A model generated the notes under the pieces. That model was not told the DNA's origin. It saw only the letters and a list, made by a program, of their open reading frames with translations, and made no database searches. Of a DNA stretch of 64,000 bases, positions 1-8,488 are shown piece after piece (positions within the stretch are counted from its first letter, which is position 1; each line of letters begins with the position of its first letter). This DNA is from an uncultured Clostridia bacterium (GTDB lineage: Bacteria > Bacillota > Clostridia > Christensenellales > UBA1242). The DNA is taken from NCBI GenBank assembly GCA_944362545.1, contig CALVTJ010000003.1, positions 62,001 to 126,000 on the forward strand, read 5' to 3'. A program made the translations under genes and the position numbers.

Positions 1-2433
1 ATTTTGACAGAACAGAAAAACAAAGTTCAGACAGAAATGTTGGAAAAACAAAAAGAAGCGGAAAGAAAGGCACAGGAACTTGAAAAGGAAAAACTTGCAG
101 AAGTTCAGAAAGAAGAGAAAAAGTCTGTTGTAGAAGAAGTTGTTGTGAAGAGAGAAGAGAAGAAGGACCAACCAAAGTCTGAGAACAAAATCTTTTCACA
201 AGGAAACAACCAAAACAACAATTTCCGCAAGTTTGACCAACAAAATGGCAGACCGCAGAGAAATAATTCAAACTTCAATAATCGAAGCGGTCAGGGCAAA
301 TTTGGGCAGAAGAATTTTGTTGGGAATCAAAATCGACCAAATGGACAATTTGGAGGACAATCCAACCGAAATGGTCAAAATTTTGGACAGAATAGAAACA
401 AAAACAACTCCTTTGTTTCGACCAGAGCAAACAATTTCAAATCTTTTGCACCAACAGAAAGCAGTGCGGTTTTGGCACAGCCAGAGCGTAATTTTGGGAA
501 CAAAAACAAGCAAAGAAGAAACATTGATGAGAGCAAGAGAATAAGTGCAAGACAGAGAGCAAACTATGCAAAACAAGGGGCACTTATTTTGGATGATAGT
601 TTTGAAGAAACGATTATGGGTTCGAGAAAACTTATCAAAAAGAAGAGAGAAACTCCAACGGTTGTTGCCCCAACCATCACTCATGCCGTTTTGACTTCAA
701 GAGAACTTACGGTAAAGGAATTGAGTGAAAAGATTGGAAAACCTGTTGCTGAAATTGTCAAAAAACTCATGCTTTTGGGCGTTATGGCAACTATCAACAG
801 CACCATAGATTTTGACACTGCCGAACTTGTTGCAAACGACCTTGGCGTGACACTTGAATTGAAACCTGACAAGACATATGAAGAAAAACTTTTGGATGCT
901 TCAAAGGATGAAGATAATGACAAAGATTTGGTAAAGCGTCCACCTGTTGTCACAGTTATGGGACATGTTGACCACGGCAAGACTTCCCTTTTGGATGCAT
1001 TTAGAAAGACACATGTGGTTGCCGGTGAAGCGGGCGGAATCACTCAAGAGATTGGTGCTTATCAAATTTCATTTAATGGTGAAAAAATCACCTTCATCGA
1101 CACTCCAGGGCATGCAGCATTCACTGCAATGCGTGCAAGAGGAGCAGAAGTGACAGATATTGCCATTTTGGTTGTTGCTGCCGATGATGGTGTTATGCCA
1201 CAGACCATTGAGGCAATTGACCACATCAAAGCAGCAAAGGTGCCGATGATTGTGGCAGTAAACAAGATGGACAAATCGGGAGCAAATCTAGAAAGGATTA
1301 AACAACAACTTGCCGAACATGGCGTTTTGCCAGAAGATTGGGGTGGAGATGCGATTTGTGTTCCAATTTCTGCAAAAACAGGAATGGGGCTTGATGAACT
1401 CAAAAAGACCATTTTGCTTGTTGCGGAAATGGAAGATTTGAAGGCAAATCCAAACAAAATGGCTCGCGGAACTGTCATTGAAGCAGAACTCGACAAGAAC
1501 CGTGGACCTGTGGCAACAGTGCTTGTTCAAAACGGAACCTTGCATGTTGGCGATTCCATCATGTCTGGAATAACATTTGGAAAGGTCAAGGCAATGTTTG
1601 ATGAAAACGGGAAAACCATAAAAAAAGCAGGGCCATCAACCCCTGTCGCTGTTATGGGCTTTAATGATGTGCCAAATTCTGGCGATGCCGTTTATGCGGT
1701 GGATGAAAATCTTTCAAAACAAGTTATTCATGAGAGAATTGACAAAATCAAACAGGAGCGTGCAAAGCACACTTCTGGTGTCACTGCAGATGACTTTATG
1801 TCAAGAGTGCATGAAGGTAATTTGAAGAGTCTTAACATCATCATCAAGGCTGACACACAGGGCTCTGTTGAGGCGTTGAAAGCATCACTTGAAGCAATAC
1901 GAAACGATGAAGTGCGTGTTGTTTGCTTGCATAGTGCTGCAGGTGCAATAACAGAAAGTGATGTTGCGCTTGCTCAAACTGCAAATGCAACAATTATTGC
2001 ATTCAACCTTAAAACTCCAAGCAAAATCATGCAAATGGCAGAAAGTGCCAAGGTGCAAGTAATTGAGTCAAAGATTATTTATGAAGTTGTCGACCAAATC
2101 ACCAGACTTTCAAAGGGAATGATGGCAATTAGGTATGAAGAAAAATATATTGGCAGTGCCGAAGTGCGTATGGTGTTTAAACTCTCTTCAGCAGGGAAGG
2201 TTGCAGGCAGTTATGTGCTTGATGGCAAAATTCAACGCAATGGTATTGTCAAAGTTAAACGCAAAAACGAAGTTATTGGACAGAGCACGATTGATTCTTT
2301 GCGCATTGTGAAGGATGAAAAGAGTGAAGTTGCCAAAGGCTTTGAGTGCGGTATCAAATTGAAAGATAACATCGACTTCCAAGAAGGTGATGTTTTGGAA
2401 TGTTATGTTAAAGAACAAGTCAAAGTAAATTAA
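1..2433 (+). CDS. infB: Translation initiation factor IF-2 (possibly 5'-truncated by the window edge)
   Basis: GTPase that places initiator tRNA on the 30S subunit and promotes subunit joining. The reading frame is open to the left edge. The first possible start is a TTG at 4 (809 residues), but translation may begin upstream. Counting from that TTG there is a Lys/Glu-rich coiled stretch (1-55), an Asn/Gln/Gly/Phe-rich low-complexity segment (about 60-135), an IF2_N-type subdomain (about 222-285), then the G domain with GHVDHGKT at 320-327, DTPGH at 366-370 and NKMD at 420-423. The C-terminal beta-barrel and tRNA-binding domains follow. The N/Q-rich linker is longer than in typical Bacillota IF-2. 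It is followed by rbfA, as in the usual nusA-infB-rbfA cluster. Confidence 0.95.
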   Translation: MLTEQKNKVQTEMLEKQKEAERKAQELEKEKLAEVQKEEKKSVVEEVVVKREEKKDQPKSENKIFSQGNNQNNNFRKFDQQNGRPQRNNSNFNNRSGQGKFGQKNFVGNQNRPNGQFGGQSNRNGQNFGQNRNKNNSFVSTRANNFKSFAPTESSAVLAQPERNFGNKNKQRRNIDESKRISARQRANYAKQGALILDDSFEETIMGSRKLIKKKRETPTVVAPTITHAVLTSRELTVKELSEKIGKPVAEIVKKLMLLGVMATINSTIDFDTAELVANDLGVTLELKPDKTYEEKLLDASKDEDNDKDLVKRPPVVTVMGHVDHGKTSLLDAFRKTHVVAGEAGGITQEIGAYQISFNGEKITFIDTPGHAAFTAMRARGAEVTDIAILVVAADDGVMPQTIEAIDHIKAAKVPMIVAVNKMDKSGANLERIKQQLAEHGVLPEDWGGDAICVPISAKTGMGLDELKKTILLVAEMEDLKANPNKMARGTVIEAELDKNRGPVATVLVQNGTLHVGDSIMSGITFGKVKAMFDENGKTIKKAGPSTPVAVMGFNDVPNSGDAVYAVDENLSKQVIHERIDKIKQERAKHTSGVTADDFMSRVHEGNLKSLNIIIKADTQGSVEALKASLEAIRNDEVRVVCLHSAAGAITESDVALAQTANATIIAFNLKTPSKIMQMAESAKVQVIESKIIYEVVDQITRLSKGMMAIRYEEKYIGSAEVRMVFKLSSAGKVAGSYVLDGKIQRNGIVKVKRKNEVIGQSTIDSLRIVKDEKSEVAKGFECGIKLKDNIDFQEGDVLECYVKEQVKVN

Positions 2434-2480
2434 AAGATTAAGGGTTATTGTGCCCTTTTTCTTGTTTAAAGGAGAAAATG

Positions 2481-2846
2481 ATGAGCAACAGAATGGAAAG
2501 AGCAAACAGCGAAATTCAGCGTTGTTTGATTCAAATCATAAAGGACAAAATGAATGACCCAAGACTTGACAAAATTGTCAGCATAACAGAGGTCAATGTC
2601 ACACCTGATTTCAAGTATTGCAAGGCGAAGGTGAGTGTGGTGAAGCCGGAGGAGATGGCGGATGTGGTCAAAGTTTTGCAAAAGAGTGAGGGCTACATCA
2701 AAAGAGAACTTGCCAAAATGGTGGACATGCCACAGGTACCAAAAATCAATTTTGTGGTGGACAAAAGCACGCTCAATTCAATTCGTGTTGAAGAAATTTT
2801 GAGAAACTTGAACATTCCGAAGGAGAGTGAGGATGACAACAAGTAG
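2481..2846 (+). CDS. rbfA: Ribosome-binding factor A
   Basis: Cold-shock-type factor that binds the 30S subunit and assists 16S rRNA 5' end maturation. The product is about 121 residues, normal for the family. It has the N-terminal RMERANSEIQR helix, a KH-like core (DPRLDKIVSITEV, then TPDFKYCKAKVSV) and a C-terminal helix-rich part. AGGAG at 2470-2474 lies 6 bases before the ATG at 2481. An in-frame ATG at 2478 is equally possible, and the further upstream in-frame starts lack a ribosome site. It follows infB by 47 bases and overlaps the next gene by 14 bases, so it belongs to the same operon. Confidence 0.93.
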   Translation: MSNRMERANSEIQRCLIQIIKDKMNDPRLDKIVSITEVNVTPDFKYCKAKVSVVKPEEMADVVKVLQKSEGYIKRELAKMVDMPQVPKINFVVDKSTLNSIRVEEILRNLNIPKESEDDNK

Positions 2847-3807
2847 AATTTTGGCGAAAATCAAACTTGCACAAAGAGTGGCAATTTTTGGACATATAAA
2901 TCCCGATCCAGATGCTTACGGTGCGATGTTTGCTATGCGTGAGTTGTGCCGACAAGTCGGTGTGGAAGCAGAAATCTTTGCAATTAAAAACAAGGATTGC
3001 TATCTTGACTTTCTTTTTCCATTAAATGAACTGAAAACGGACTTTAAAGCAGAAAATTTTGACCTTGTTATTCTTCTTGACTTGCATCTTTTATCGCGAG
3101 TTGACAGTTTGTTTGCGGTGGAACTCTCAAACCACAAAAACATCATTGTCATTGACCACCACAAAGTTATGGATGGCGATGTTTTGCCGACAAAAAGCAC
3201 TTTGATAAAAGATGACTATGCGGCGACCTGCGAAGTGTTGACCGGTTTTGCCGTGGAGAATAATTTGAAGATAACACCACAGATCGCAACATATCTTTAC
3301 ACCGGACTTATGGGTGACACTGACAGATTTTTGCATAACAATTTAACAACACATGTGTTTGAGACAGCCCTCACTCTTTTCAAGAGTAAGGCAAATGTGC
3401 AATTTATTTACAACTATCTTTACAGATACAAAACCCCTGAACAACTGCGCATAAACAAATTTTTGCTTGATAACATGGTCTTTACTGCAAAGGACAGGGC
3501 TCTGTATGTTATTTTTGGTTTGGATGACTTAAAAAAACTTAATGCTGACCAAGAGAGCGTAAAAGTTTTTACAAACGATTTGGTAAATGTCAAGGGCGTG
3601 GAAGTGTCCTTTATGTGCATTGAATATCAAAAAGACTTCTTCAAATTTAGTTTGCGTGCAAAAAATGGCATAAACACCGTAAACTTTGCCAAGAAAATGG
3701 GTGGCGGTGGTCATGTCTGCGCCTCTGCATTTGAGATGAAGATTTCTAGGAATAAACTTCAAAAGATATTGCCAAAGTGGGCAAAGGAGATTTTGAATGG
3801 CAAATAG
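2833..3807 (+). CDS. nrnA: DHH/DHHA1 phosphoesterase, NrnA-like (oligoribonuclease / pAp phosphatase)
   Basis: Predicted Mn-dependent phosphoesterase that degrades nanoRNAs or 3'-phosphoadenosine-5'-phosphate. Visible motifs are GHINPDPDAYG at 20-30 (DHH motif I, with GH replacing the more usual SH), a conserved Asp in VILLDLH near 80, DHHK at 108-111, and the DHHA1 signature GGGGH at 290-294. Length (324 residues) is typical. The ATG at 2833 has AGGAG at 2821-2825, and an upstream in-frame GTG at 2827 is too close to it. The gene sits between rbfA and truB, the usual Bacillota position, and overlaps truB by 11 bases. Confidence 0.9.
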   Translation: MTTSRILAKIKLAQRVAIFGHINPDPDAYGAMFAMRELCRQVGVEAEIFAIKNKDCYLDFLFPLNELKTDFKAENFDLVILLDLHLLSRVDSLFAVELSNHKNIIVIDHHKVMDGDVLPTKSTLIKDDYAATCEVLTGFAVENNLKITPQIATYLYTGLMGDTDRFLHNNLTTHVFETALTLFKSKANVQFIYNYLYRYKTPEQLRINKFLLDNMVFTAKDRALYVIFGLDDLKKLNADQESVKVFTNDLVNVKGVEVSFMCIEYQKDFFKFSLRAKNGINTVNFAKKMGGGGHVCASAFEMKISRNKLQKILPKWAKEILNGK

Positions 3808-4666
3808 ACCACTTTTTGAAAAGAGCGGAATTGTGCTGGTTGACAAGCCGGCAGGTGTTTCATCAAACAAAGTGGTAAACATTGTCAAATTCAAACTTGG
3901 AGCGAAAAAGGCAGGGCATCTTGGCACACTCGACCTTGAGGGTGAAGGTCTTTTGCCGGTGACTGTCAACAATGCCACCAAACTTTTTGATTTTTTCTTA
4001 AATAAAACAAAGACATATGAAACAGTGTTTGTCTTTGGTGTTGAAACGGACACACTTGACATGTCGGGACAGATTTTGAGAGAAAAAGAATGTCATTTGT
4101 CGCTAAAACAGGTGGAAGATGTGGCAAAGGGGATGATTGGCAAATACAATCAAATGCCACCGCAATATTCTGCAAAAAAAGTGGGCGGGAAAGTTGCATA
4201 CAAAGAAGCACGAAAAGGTAAGGCTTTGGAACTTAAACCAAAGGAAGTTGAGATTTTTGACTTCAAACTTATATCGCAGGAGGGCGAAAACAAATTTCGC
4301 TTTCAAATCACTTGTTCAAGCGGAACATATATCCGCTCAATCTGTCGTGATATGGCAGAAAAATTGTCCACCTATGGTAGTATGCAGTGCATACTACGCA
4401 CAAAATGCGGAGATTTTGACTTAAAAGATGCCTATACCTTTGAAGAAATCAAAGATGGCAATTTTGAAGTTCTGTCATGTGAAAATTTGTTTGATTTTGC
4501 CAAAGTTTTGCTTTTGCATGAAGATGTTGAAAAACTTTTTCATGGTCAAAGGTTGTCACTTTTCAAAGAGAATGGTCTTGTGAGAATTTTCGATAAAACT
4601 CAAAAAACTTTTGTTGGCATCGGCGAAGTGGTTGACAATATTTTGAAACTTGTTTTAAGATTGTGA
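3797..4666 (+). CDS. truB: tRNA pseudouridine(55) synthase
   Basis: Makes pseudouridine 55 in the tRNA T-loop. The N-terminus has the family signature KPAGVSSN and the catalytic motif GHLGTLD, with Asp46 as the predicted nucleophile. The following residues LEGEG differ from the more common PLATG. A PUA-like C-terminal region of about 70 residues completes the protein (289 residues). GGAG lies 7 bases before the ATG, inside the end of the preceding gene, so translation is probably coupled. Codons around 4376-4395 contain a palindromic stretch resembling the intergenic repeat family of this window. The usual downstream ribF gene is absent here. Confidence 0.93.
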   Translation: MANRPLFEKSGIVLVDKPAGVSSNKVVNIVKFKLGAKKAGHLGTLDLEGEGLLPVTVNNATKLFDFFLNKTKTYETVFVFGVETDTLDMSGQILREKECHLSLKQVEDVAKGMIGKYNQMPPQYSAKKVGGKVAYKEARKGKALELKPKEVEIFDFKLISQEGENKFRFQITCSSGTYIRSICRDMAEKLSTYGSMQCILRTKCGDFDLKDAYTFEEIKDGNFEVLSCENLFDFAKVLLLHEDVEKLFHGQRLSLFKENGLVRIFDKTQKTFVGIGEVVDNILKLVLRL

Positions 4667-4678
4667 TAAGGAGAAAAA

Positions 4679-5563
4679 ATGGGAAGAGTTCTTTTTGGAC
4701 CAGCGGGAAACAGCCTGTCATTTTATGAACAGGGGCACAAGTCCACAATGGAAACAGCACAGTGGCTCACAGCACAGGGTAATGAATTTTTCAGTGGTGG
4801 ACTTGACCTTTTTGAATACAGTTTTGGACAAGGATATCGCATGAAAAGTGAACTTGCCGAGCAGATTGGCAAGGAGTTTGCAAAGTATGGCATTGAGTTG
4901 TCTCTTCATGCACCATATTTTATCAATTTTGCCAATCCTGATGATGTGATGTATCAAAAATCACTTGGCTACATAAAGACCGGCATAAAATTTATGCACG
5001 CCTTTGGAGCAAAGCGCATGGTGTTCCATTCGGGCTCTTGCGGAAAGGAAACTCGTGAAAATGCTTTGAAGTTGATGACAGCGCGTTTTCACGAATTTAT
5101 GCCCGAAATTGAGGCAGAACTTGATGATGACATGTTTATATGTCCGGAAACTATGGGCAAGACCATGCAGATTGGCACTTGGAAAGAAATTATTGACCTT
5201 TGCACCATATCAAAGAAACTTTTGCCAACCTTTGACTTTGGACATATCAATGCACTGACTCAGGGCAGTTTGAAAAAGGAAGAAGACTATCAAAGGGTGT
5301 TTGATTATGCTTTTGAAAAATTGGGCGATGAGCGAGCAAGAAATGCTCATGTTCACTTTTCGAAGATTGAATATGGACCAAAGGGAGAGATAAGGCATTT
5401 GACATTTGCCGACACAGTTTATGGCCCAGAATTTGAACCATTTTGTGAGTGCCTTGTCAAAAACAATCTCTCTTGTCATGTTATAAGCGAGTCAAACGGC
5501 ACAATGGCAGAGGACAGTGTGGCAATGAAAAAAGATTATCTTCAAGCAAAAGGAAACATTTGA
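4679..5563 (+). CDS. Endonuclease IV-like TIM-barrel protein (AP endonuclease family 2)
   Basis: Predicted metal-dependent TIM-barrel enzyme of the Nfo/xylose-isomerase-like group, probably acting on abasic sites in DNA. Candidate metal ligands appear in family order: His77 (SLHAPY), His117 (VFHSGS), Glu157 (CPETMGK), Asp186 and His189 (DFGHINA), His224/His226 (AHVHFSK) and Glu271 (ISESNG). The 294-residue length fits Nfo. AAGGAG lies a few bases before the ATG at 4679, 12 bases after truB, so it is likely in that operon. Sequence similarity to classical Nfo looks moderate, so substrate identity is inferred. Confidence 0.8.
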   Translation: MGRVLFGPAGNSLSFYEQGHKSTMETAQWLTAQGNEFFSGGLDLFEYSFGQGYRMKSELAEQIGKEFAKYGIELSLHAPYFINFANPDDVMYQKSLGYIKTGIKFMHAFGAKRMVFHSGSCGKETRENALKLMTARFHEFMPEIEAELDDDMFICPETMGKTMQIGTWKEIIDLCTISKKLLPTFDFGHINALTQGSLKKEEDYQRVFDYAFEKLGDERARNAHVHFSKIEYGPKGEIRHLTFADTVYGPEFEPFCECLVKNNLSCHVISESNGTMAEDSVAMKKDYLQAKGNI

Positions 5564-6621
5564 TTTTAAAAATTATGAGAGAGAAAAACGAAGGTATTGA
5601 ATTTGGCAAATTGGATTTGTCCTTTACTGACAATTGGGACCCGGTGGATGTTGAAACATTCAAAATTGACAGACCGGTTGTCTTTACTTTTGGCGGGCAT
5701 GGGACAGAAGACAGGAGAAAGGCACTTGGATATTGCAAACTTGCAAAGAGTCTGCTTGGAGTGTTTTGCGAAGATGCTGATGTGATTGCGGTGAATTACA
5801 ATAATGCCTTAAAGAATATTGCAGATGATTCAAAGAGATTGGAAATTTTAAATCAAACAATGGGAAAATGGTTTGTTCCACTCATTGAAAAGGATGGAAA
5901 AAGACTTCCACTTGTTGATGCTTGCAAGAATATGCGCAGAGTTAACATTTTGTGTCATTGTTTTGGTGCAAAGGTGGCGGAAAGCTTGGAAAAACTTCTC
6001 TCTGATAAAATGCAAAATTTGGGATATTCAACAAAAGAAACAAATCAGATTTTGGAACAGATTTTTGTGGTTTCTTATGCCAGCATGGTTGATGACAACA
6101 AAATGCGTTTCAAATTTTTGGATGTCACTTCGCCGGAAGATGATATGTTGTTTGTCAGTGGTTATTGGACATGGAACAAATTGCTTGAGAAGATGGGTGA
6201 AGTTGATTTCTCACCCGTGGACCTTGAAAAATTGAAAAAAATTAAACCGAAGGGAAACGAACATTTTGATGTTTACGACATTTATGAGAACAAAGAAAGA
6301 TGTTTTGTTTTCAAAGAGAAAAATGGACTCTATCTTGCCACAACTCATCTTCACAAAAGTGACACATATGACCACTCCATTTGCGAGATGAAAAGAAACA
6401 TGGATTGGTCGGCTCACAAAAATGCTTCAAAGGCGGGCGATTTTGTTTCGCGCTGTCTTGCGTGTGCGCTGTGTCACGCTGTGGCGGACTCTGTCCTGAC
6501 AATGAGAGAAGACAAACTTGTTCCTGTCAATCTTGAAGAATTGAAAAAAGAGATTGAAAGTGTTGTCACACCATTAAACAAGGAGACAAAAGATTATTTG
6601 AGCGAAGGTCTTGGAAAATAA
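5560..6621 (+). CDS. Alpha/beta-hydrolase-like protein with a cysteine nucleophile elbow
   Basis: I do not recognise a named family. The N-terminal half looks like an alpha/beta-hydrolase: a strand-loop VVFTFGGHG near residue 45, then RRVNILCHCFGAKVAE near 125-140, which resembles a nucleophile elbow with Cys in place of Ser. Possible acid and His residues lie further on (THLHKSDTYDHS). No signal peptide or membrane segment is visible. The start is uncertain: a TTG at 5560 overlaps the upstream stop and has AGGA 5 bases upstream, while the ATG at 5575 has no ribosome site of its own. It is the last gene before efp, which has its own promoter. Confidence 0.6.
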   Translation: MILKIMREKNEGIEFGKLDLSFTDNWDPVDVETFKIDRPVVFTFGGHGTEDRRKALGYCKLAKSLLGVFCEDADVIAVNYNNALKNIADDSKRLEILNQTMGKWFVPLIEKDGKRLPLVDACKNMRRVNILCHCFGAKVAESLEKLLSDKMQNLGYSTKETNQILEQIFVVSYASMVDDNKMRFKFLDVTSPEDDMLFVSGYWTWNKLLEKMGEVDFSPVDLEKLKKIKPKGNEHFDVYDIYENKERCFVFKEKNGLYLATTHLHKSDTYDHSICEMKRNMDWSAHKNASKAGDFVSRCLACALCHAVADSVLTMREDKLVPVNLEELKKEIESVVTPLNKETKDYLSEGLGK

Positions 6622-6673
6622 AGGTTTGACAGAATGTATGGGCAAGAAATTATCTAAAAATTGTTGAAAACAG

Positions 6674-6702
6674 TTGTCAAAAGCACAATGATGTGTTAAA
6701 AT
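6674..6702 (+). promoter_or_regulatory. Vegetative promoter of efp
   Basis: TTGTCA at 6674-6679 and TAAAAT at 6697-6702 are separated by 17 bases. This fits a sigma-A promoter about 40 bases upstream of the efp start and separates efp from the preceding operon. Confidence 0.75.
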
Positions 6703-6741
6703 AAAACTGTTAAGAAAATTATTTATTAGGAGATTTAAAAT

Positions 6742-7302
6742 ATGGTCACAGCAGGAGATTTTAGAAAAGGCACAACTTTTGAAATGGATGGAAATGTTTA
6801 CAGTGTTGTTGAATTTATGCACGTAAAACCAGGAAAGGGCTCTCCATTTGTTAGAGCAAAAATCAAAAATGTCATGACAGGTCAGGTTCAGGAGACAACA
6901 TTCAACCCTTCCGACAAATTTCAAGATGCAGTGATTGAAAAGAAAGAAATGCTCTATCTTTATCATGATGGCGATCTTTATTACTTTATGGACAATGAAA
7001 CCTACGAACAGATGCCATTAAACAAGGATGTTGTTGCCGATGCACTCAACTTTGTCACAGAGAACATGCCAACCACAATGTATATGTATAAAGGTGTTCC
7101 GTTTGCAGTTTATCCACCAACTTTTGTTGAACTTGAAGTTGTGGACACCGAACCGGGCATTCAAGGCGACACTTCAAAACAGTCACTCAAACCAGCCACA
7201 CTTTCCACAGGTTATGTCATTCGTGTTCCACTTTTTGTAAACACTGGCGACATCATCAGAGTTGACACAAGAGATGGCTCATACATGGAAAAAATTAGAT
7301 AA
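6742..7302 (+). CDS. efp: Elongation factor P
   Basis: Relieves ribosome stalling at polyproline stretches. The 186-residue protein has the three beta-barrel domains of EF-P. The tip loop [10 protein letters not shown] places Lys32 where EF-P is post-translationally modified in many bacteria. The C-terminal signature [18 protein letters not shown] is intact. AGGAG precedes the ATG. The gene has its own promoter and ends 12 bases before a strong bidirectional terminator, so it is probably monocistronic. No EpmA/EpmB-type modification gene is visible in this window. Confidence 0.96.
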   Translation: MVTAGDFRKGTTFEMDGNVYSVVEFMHVKPGKGSPFVRAKIKNVMTGQVQETTFNPSDKFQDAVIEKKEMLYLYHDGDLYYFMDNETYEQMPLNKDVVADALNFVTENMPTTMYMYKGVPFAVYPPTFVELEVVDTEPGIQGDTSKQSLKPATLSTGYVIRVPLFVNTGDIIRVDTRDGSYMEKIR

Positions 7303-7313
7303 AATTTGAATTG

Positions 7314-7348
7314 AAAAAAGGATAATGCTTGATACATTATCCTTTTTT
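7314..7348. terminator. Bidirectional intrinsic terminator between efp and the MerR gene
   Basis: Perfect 14-base arms, AAAAAAGGATAATG at 7314-7327 and CATTATCCTTTTTT at 7335-7348, with a 7-base loop. A- and T-runs at both ends allow termination of both converging genes. Confidence 0.88.
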
Positions 7349-7375
7349 GCAATATTTTTTGTCTCATTTGGCAGA

Positions 7376-8389
7376 TTATTTTTGCTTTTTGAAGACATAA
7401 AATTTTGGCTTCAAATTGCCATAGATGTAATCGCCAGATTTATGTTCCATGAAAAGATAGGTTTCGCTGTTGATATCCTTGATTTTGTAGTGTTGAGTCA
7501 CTTGCCAATCTTTGTTGATGATATAGTCCTTTGTCCATGTGACAAAGTTCTGTTTGCTTGTTCCATCAGAAAAGGTCATGATACTCTGTCCATTGTCCAA
7601 AATAACCAAAGTTTTATACATATATGAGGCTTTGTTTTCTTCGCTATTAAAATCTTTTATATCCTTGACAAATCCGCAAACATTCCAAATGCCCTTAAGT
7701 TTTTTGTCATCAACAAAAGGCAAATCGGTGTTGTCTTTTTTGATTAACTCTTCTTGTGTGTAGGGTCTGTGGTCAACATTTTCATAGACAGTGTAAAATT
7801 CTGGTTTGTTTTCTTTGTCCCAATCTATTGCAATGACAAGGTCATCGCCAACAAATTCATATTTCATTGGAACATCATTCAAAAAGATATAGCCCTTTGT
7901 CCAAAAATAAACAACCCAAAAGTCCTTTCCGTTAGGCAGAAAAACAAGTTCTTTCAACAAATAGTTTTTGTCCTGTTCCAAATTGCCATTCATGACATCA
8001 TCTTTTTTATAGGCGATGCCTTTAAGTTTCCATTTTCCAATCAATTTTTGGTCATTGATAAAATTTTTCATAATAAACTCTCCTTTTTCGTTTTTGTAAA
8101 GGTTGGAGATATTAGAAATGGATTTTTTCAAATTTTTCGCTTTCTTTTTAAGTTCCTGAATCTTTTTCATCAAAGTTTTGTCATTCAAATTTTTGATTTC
8201 CGCTAGCCTGAAACCATTTTCTTTGAGATAGACAATCTTCAAAAGTTGTTCGATATTATTTTCATCAAAGCGTCTGTATCCTGTGACAGAATCAACTTCT
8301 GCGGGAGTAAACAAGCCGATGTCTTCATAATATCTTATTGTCTTGATAGGAACATTTGTGATTTTTGAAAATTCTCCGATTTTTAACAT
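7376..8389 (-). CDS. MerR-family transcriptional regulator with a duplicated C-terminal sensor-like domain
   Basis: The N-terminal 70 residues are a clear MerR winged helix-turn-helix (KIGEFSKITNVPIKTIRYYEDIGLF, read in two parts, then GYRRFDE), followed by a coiled-coil dimerisation helix to about residue 105. The remaining 230 residues hold two similar beta-rich units, starting LIGKWKLKGIAYKKD and LKGIWNVCGFVKD. Each has a following strand pattern (LVFLPNGKDFWVVYFW; LVILDNGQSIMTF) and a TKDYI/TKGYI segment. This suggests a lipocalin/calycin-like ligand-binding domain, but that is inference. AAAGGAG lies 6 bases before the ATG at 8389. The promoter contains a MerR operator, so autoregulation is likely. 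Confidence 0.85.
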   Translation of the reverse strand: MLKIGEFSKITNVPIKTIRYYEDIGLFTPAEVDSVTGYRRFDENNIEQLLKIVYLKENGFRLAEIKNLNDKTLMKKIQELKKKAKNLKKSISNISNLYKNEKGEFIMKNFINDQKLIGKWKLKGIAYKKDDVMNGNLEQDKNYLLKELVFLPNGKDFWVVYFWTKGYIFLNDVPMKYEFVGDDLVIAIDWDKENKPEFYTVYENVDHRPYTQEELIKKDNTDLPFVDDKKLKGIWNVCGFVKDIKDFNSEENKASYMYKTLVILDNGQSIMTFSDGTSKQNFVTWTKDYIINKDWQVTQHYKIKDINSETYLFMEHKSGDYIYGNLKPKFYVFKKQK

Positions 8390-8410
8390 CTTTTTCTCCT
8401 TTACAGCCAC

Positions 8411-8441
8411 ACTTTATCACTACAGTTGACTGGAGAGTCAA
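8411..8441 (-). promoter_or_regulatory. MerR-type promoter/operator with 19-bp spacer
   Basis: On the minus strand TTGACT (8441-8436) and TAAAGT (8416-8411) are separated by 19 bases. The spacer contains the dyad CTCCAGT-CA-ACTGTAG (8435-8420), with one mismatch. Overlong spacers with a central dyad are the hallmark of promoters that MerR-family proteins untwist. It controls the adjacent MerR gene. Confidence 0.82.
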
Positions 8442-8488
8442 TAGTTTTTTTTAAAAATTTTATATTTTTTGTAAATTCATTCTGTTTT

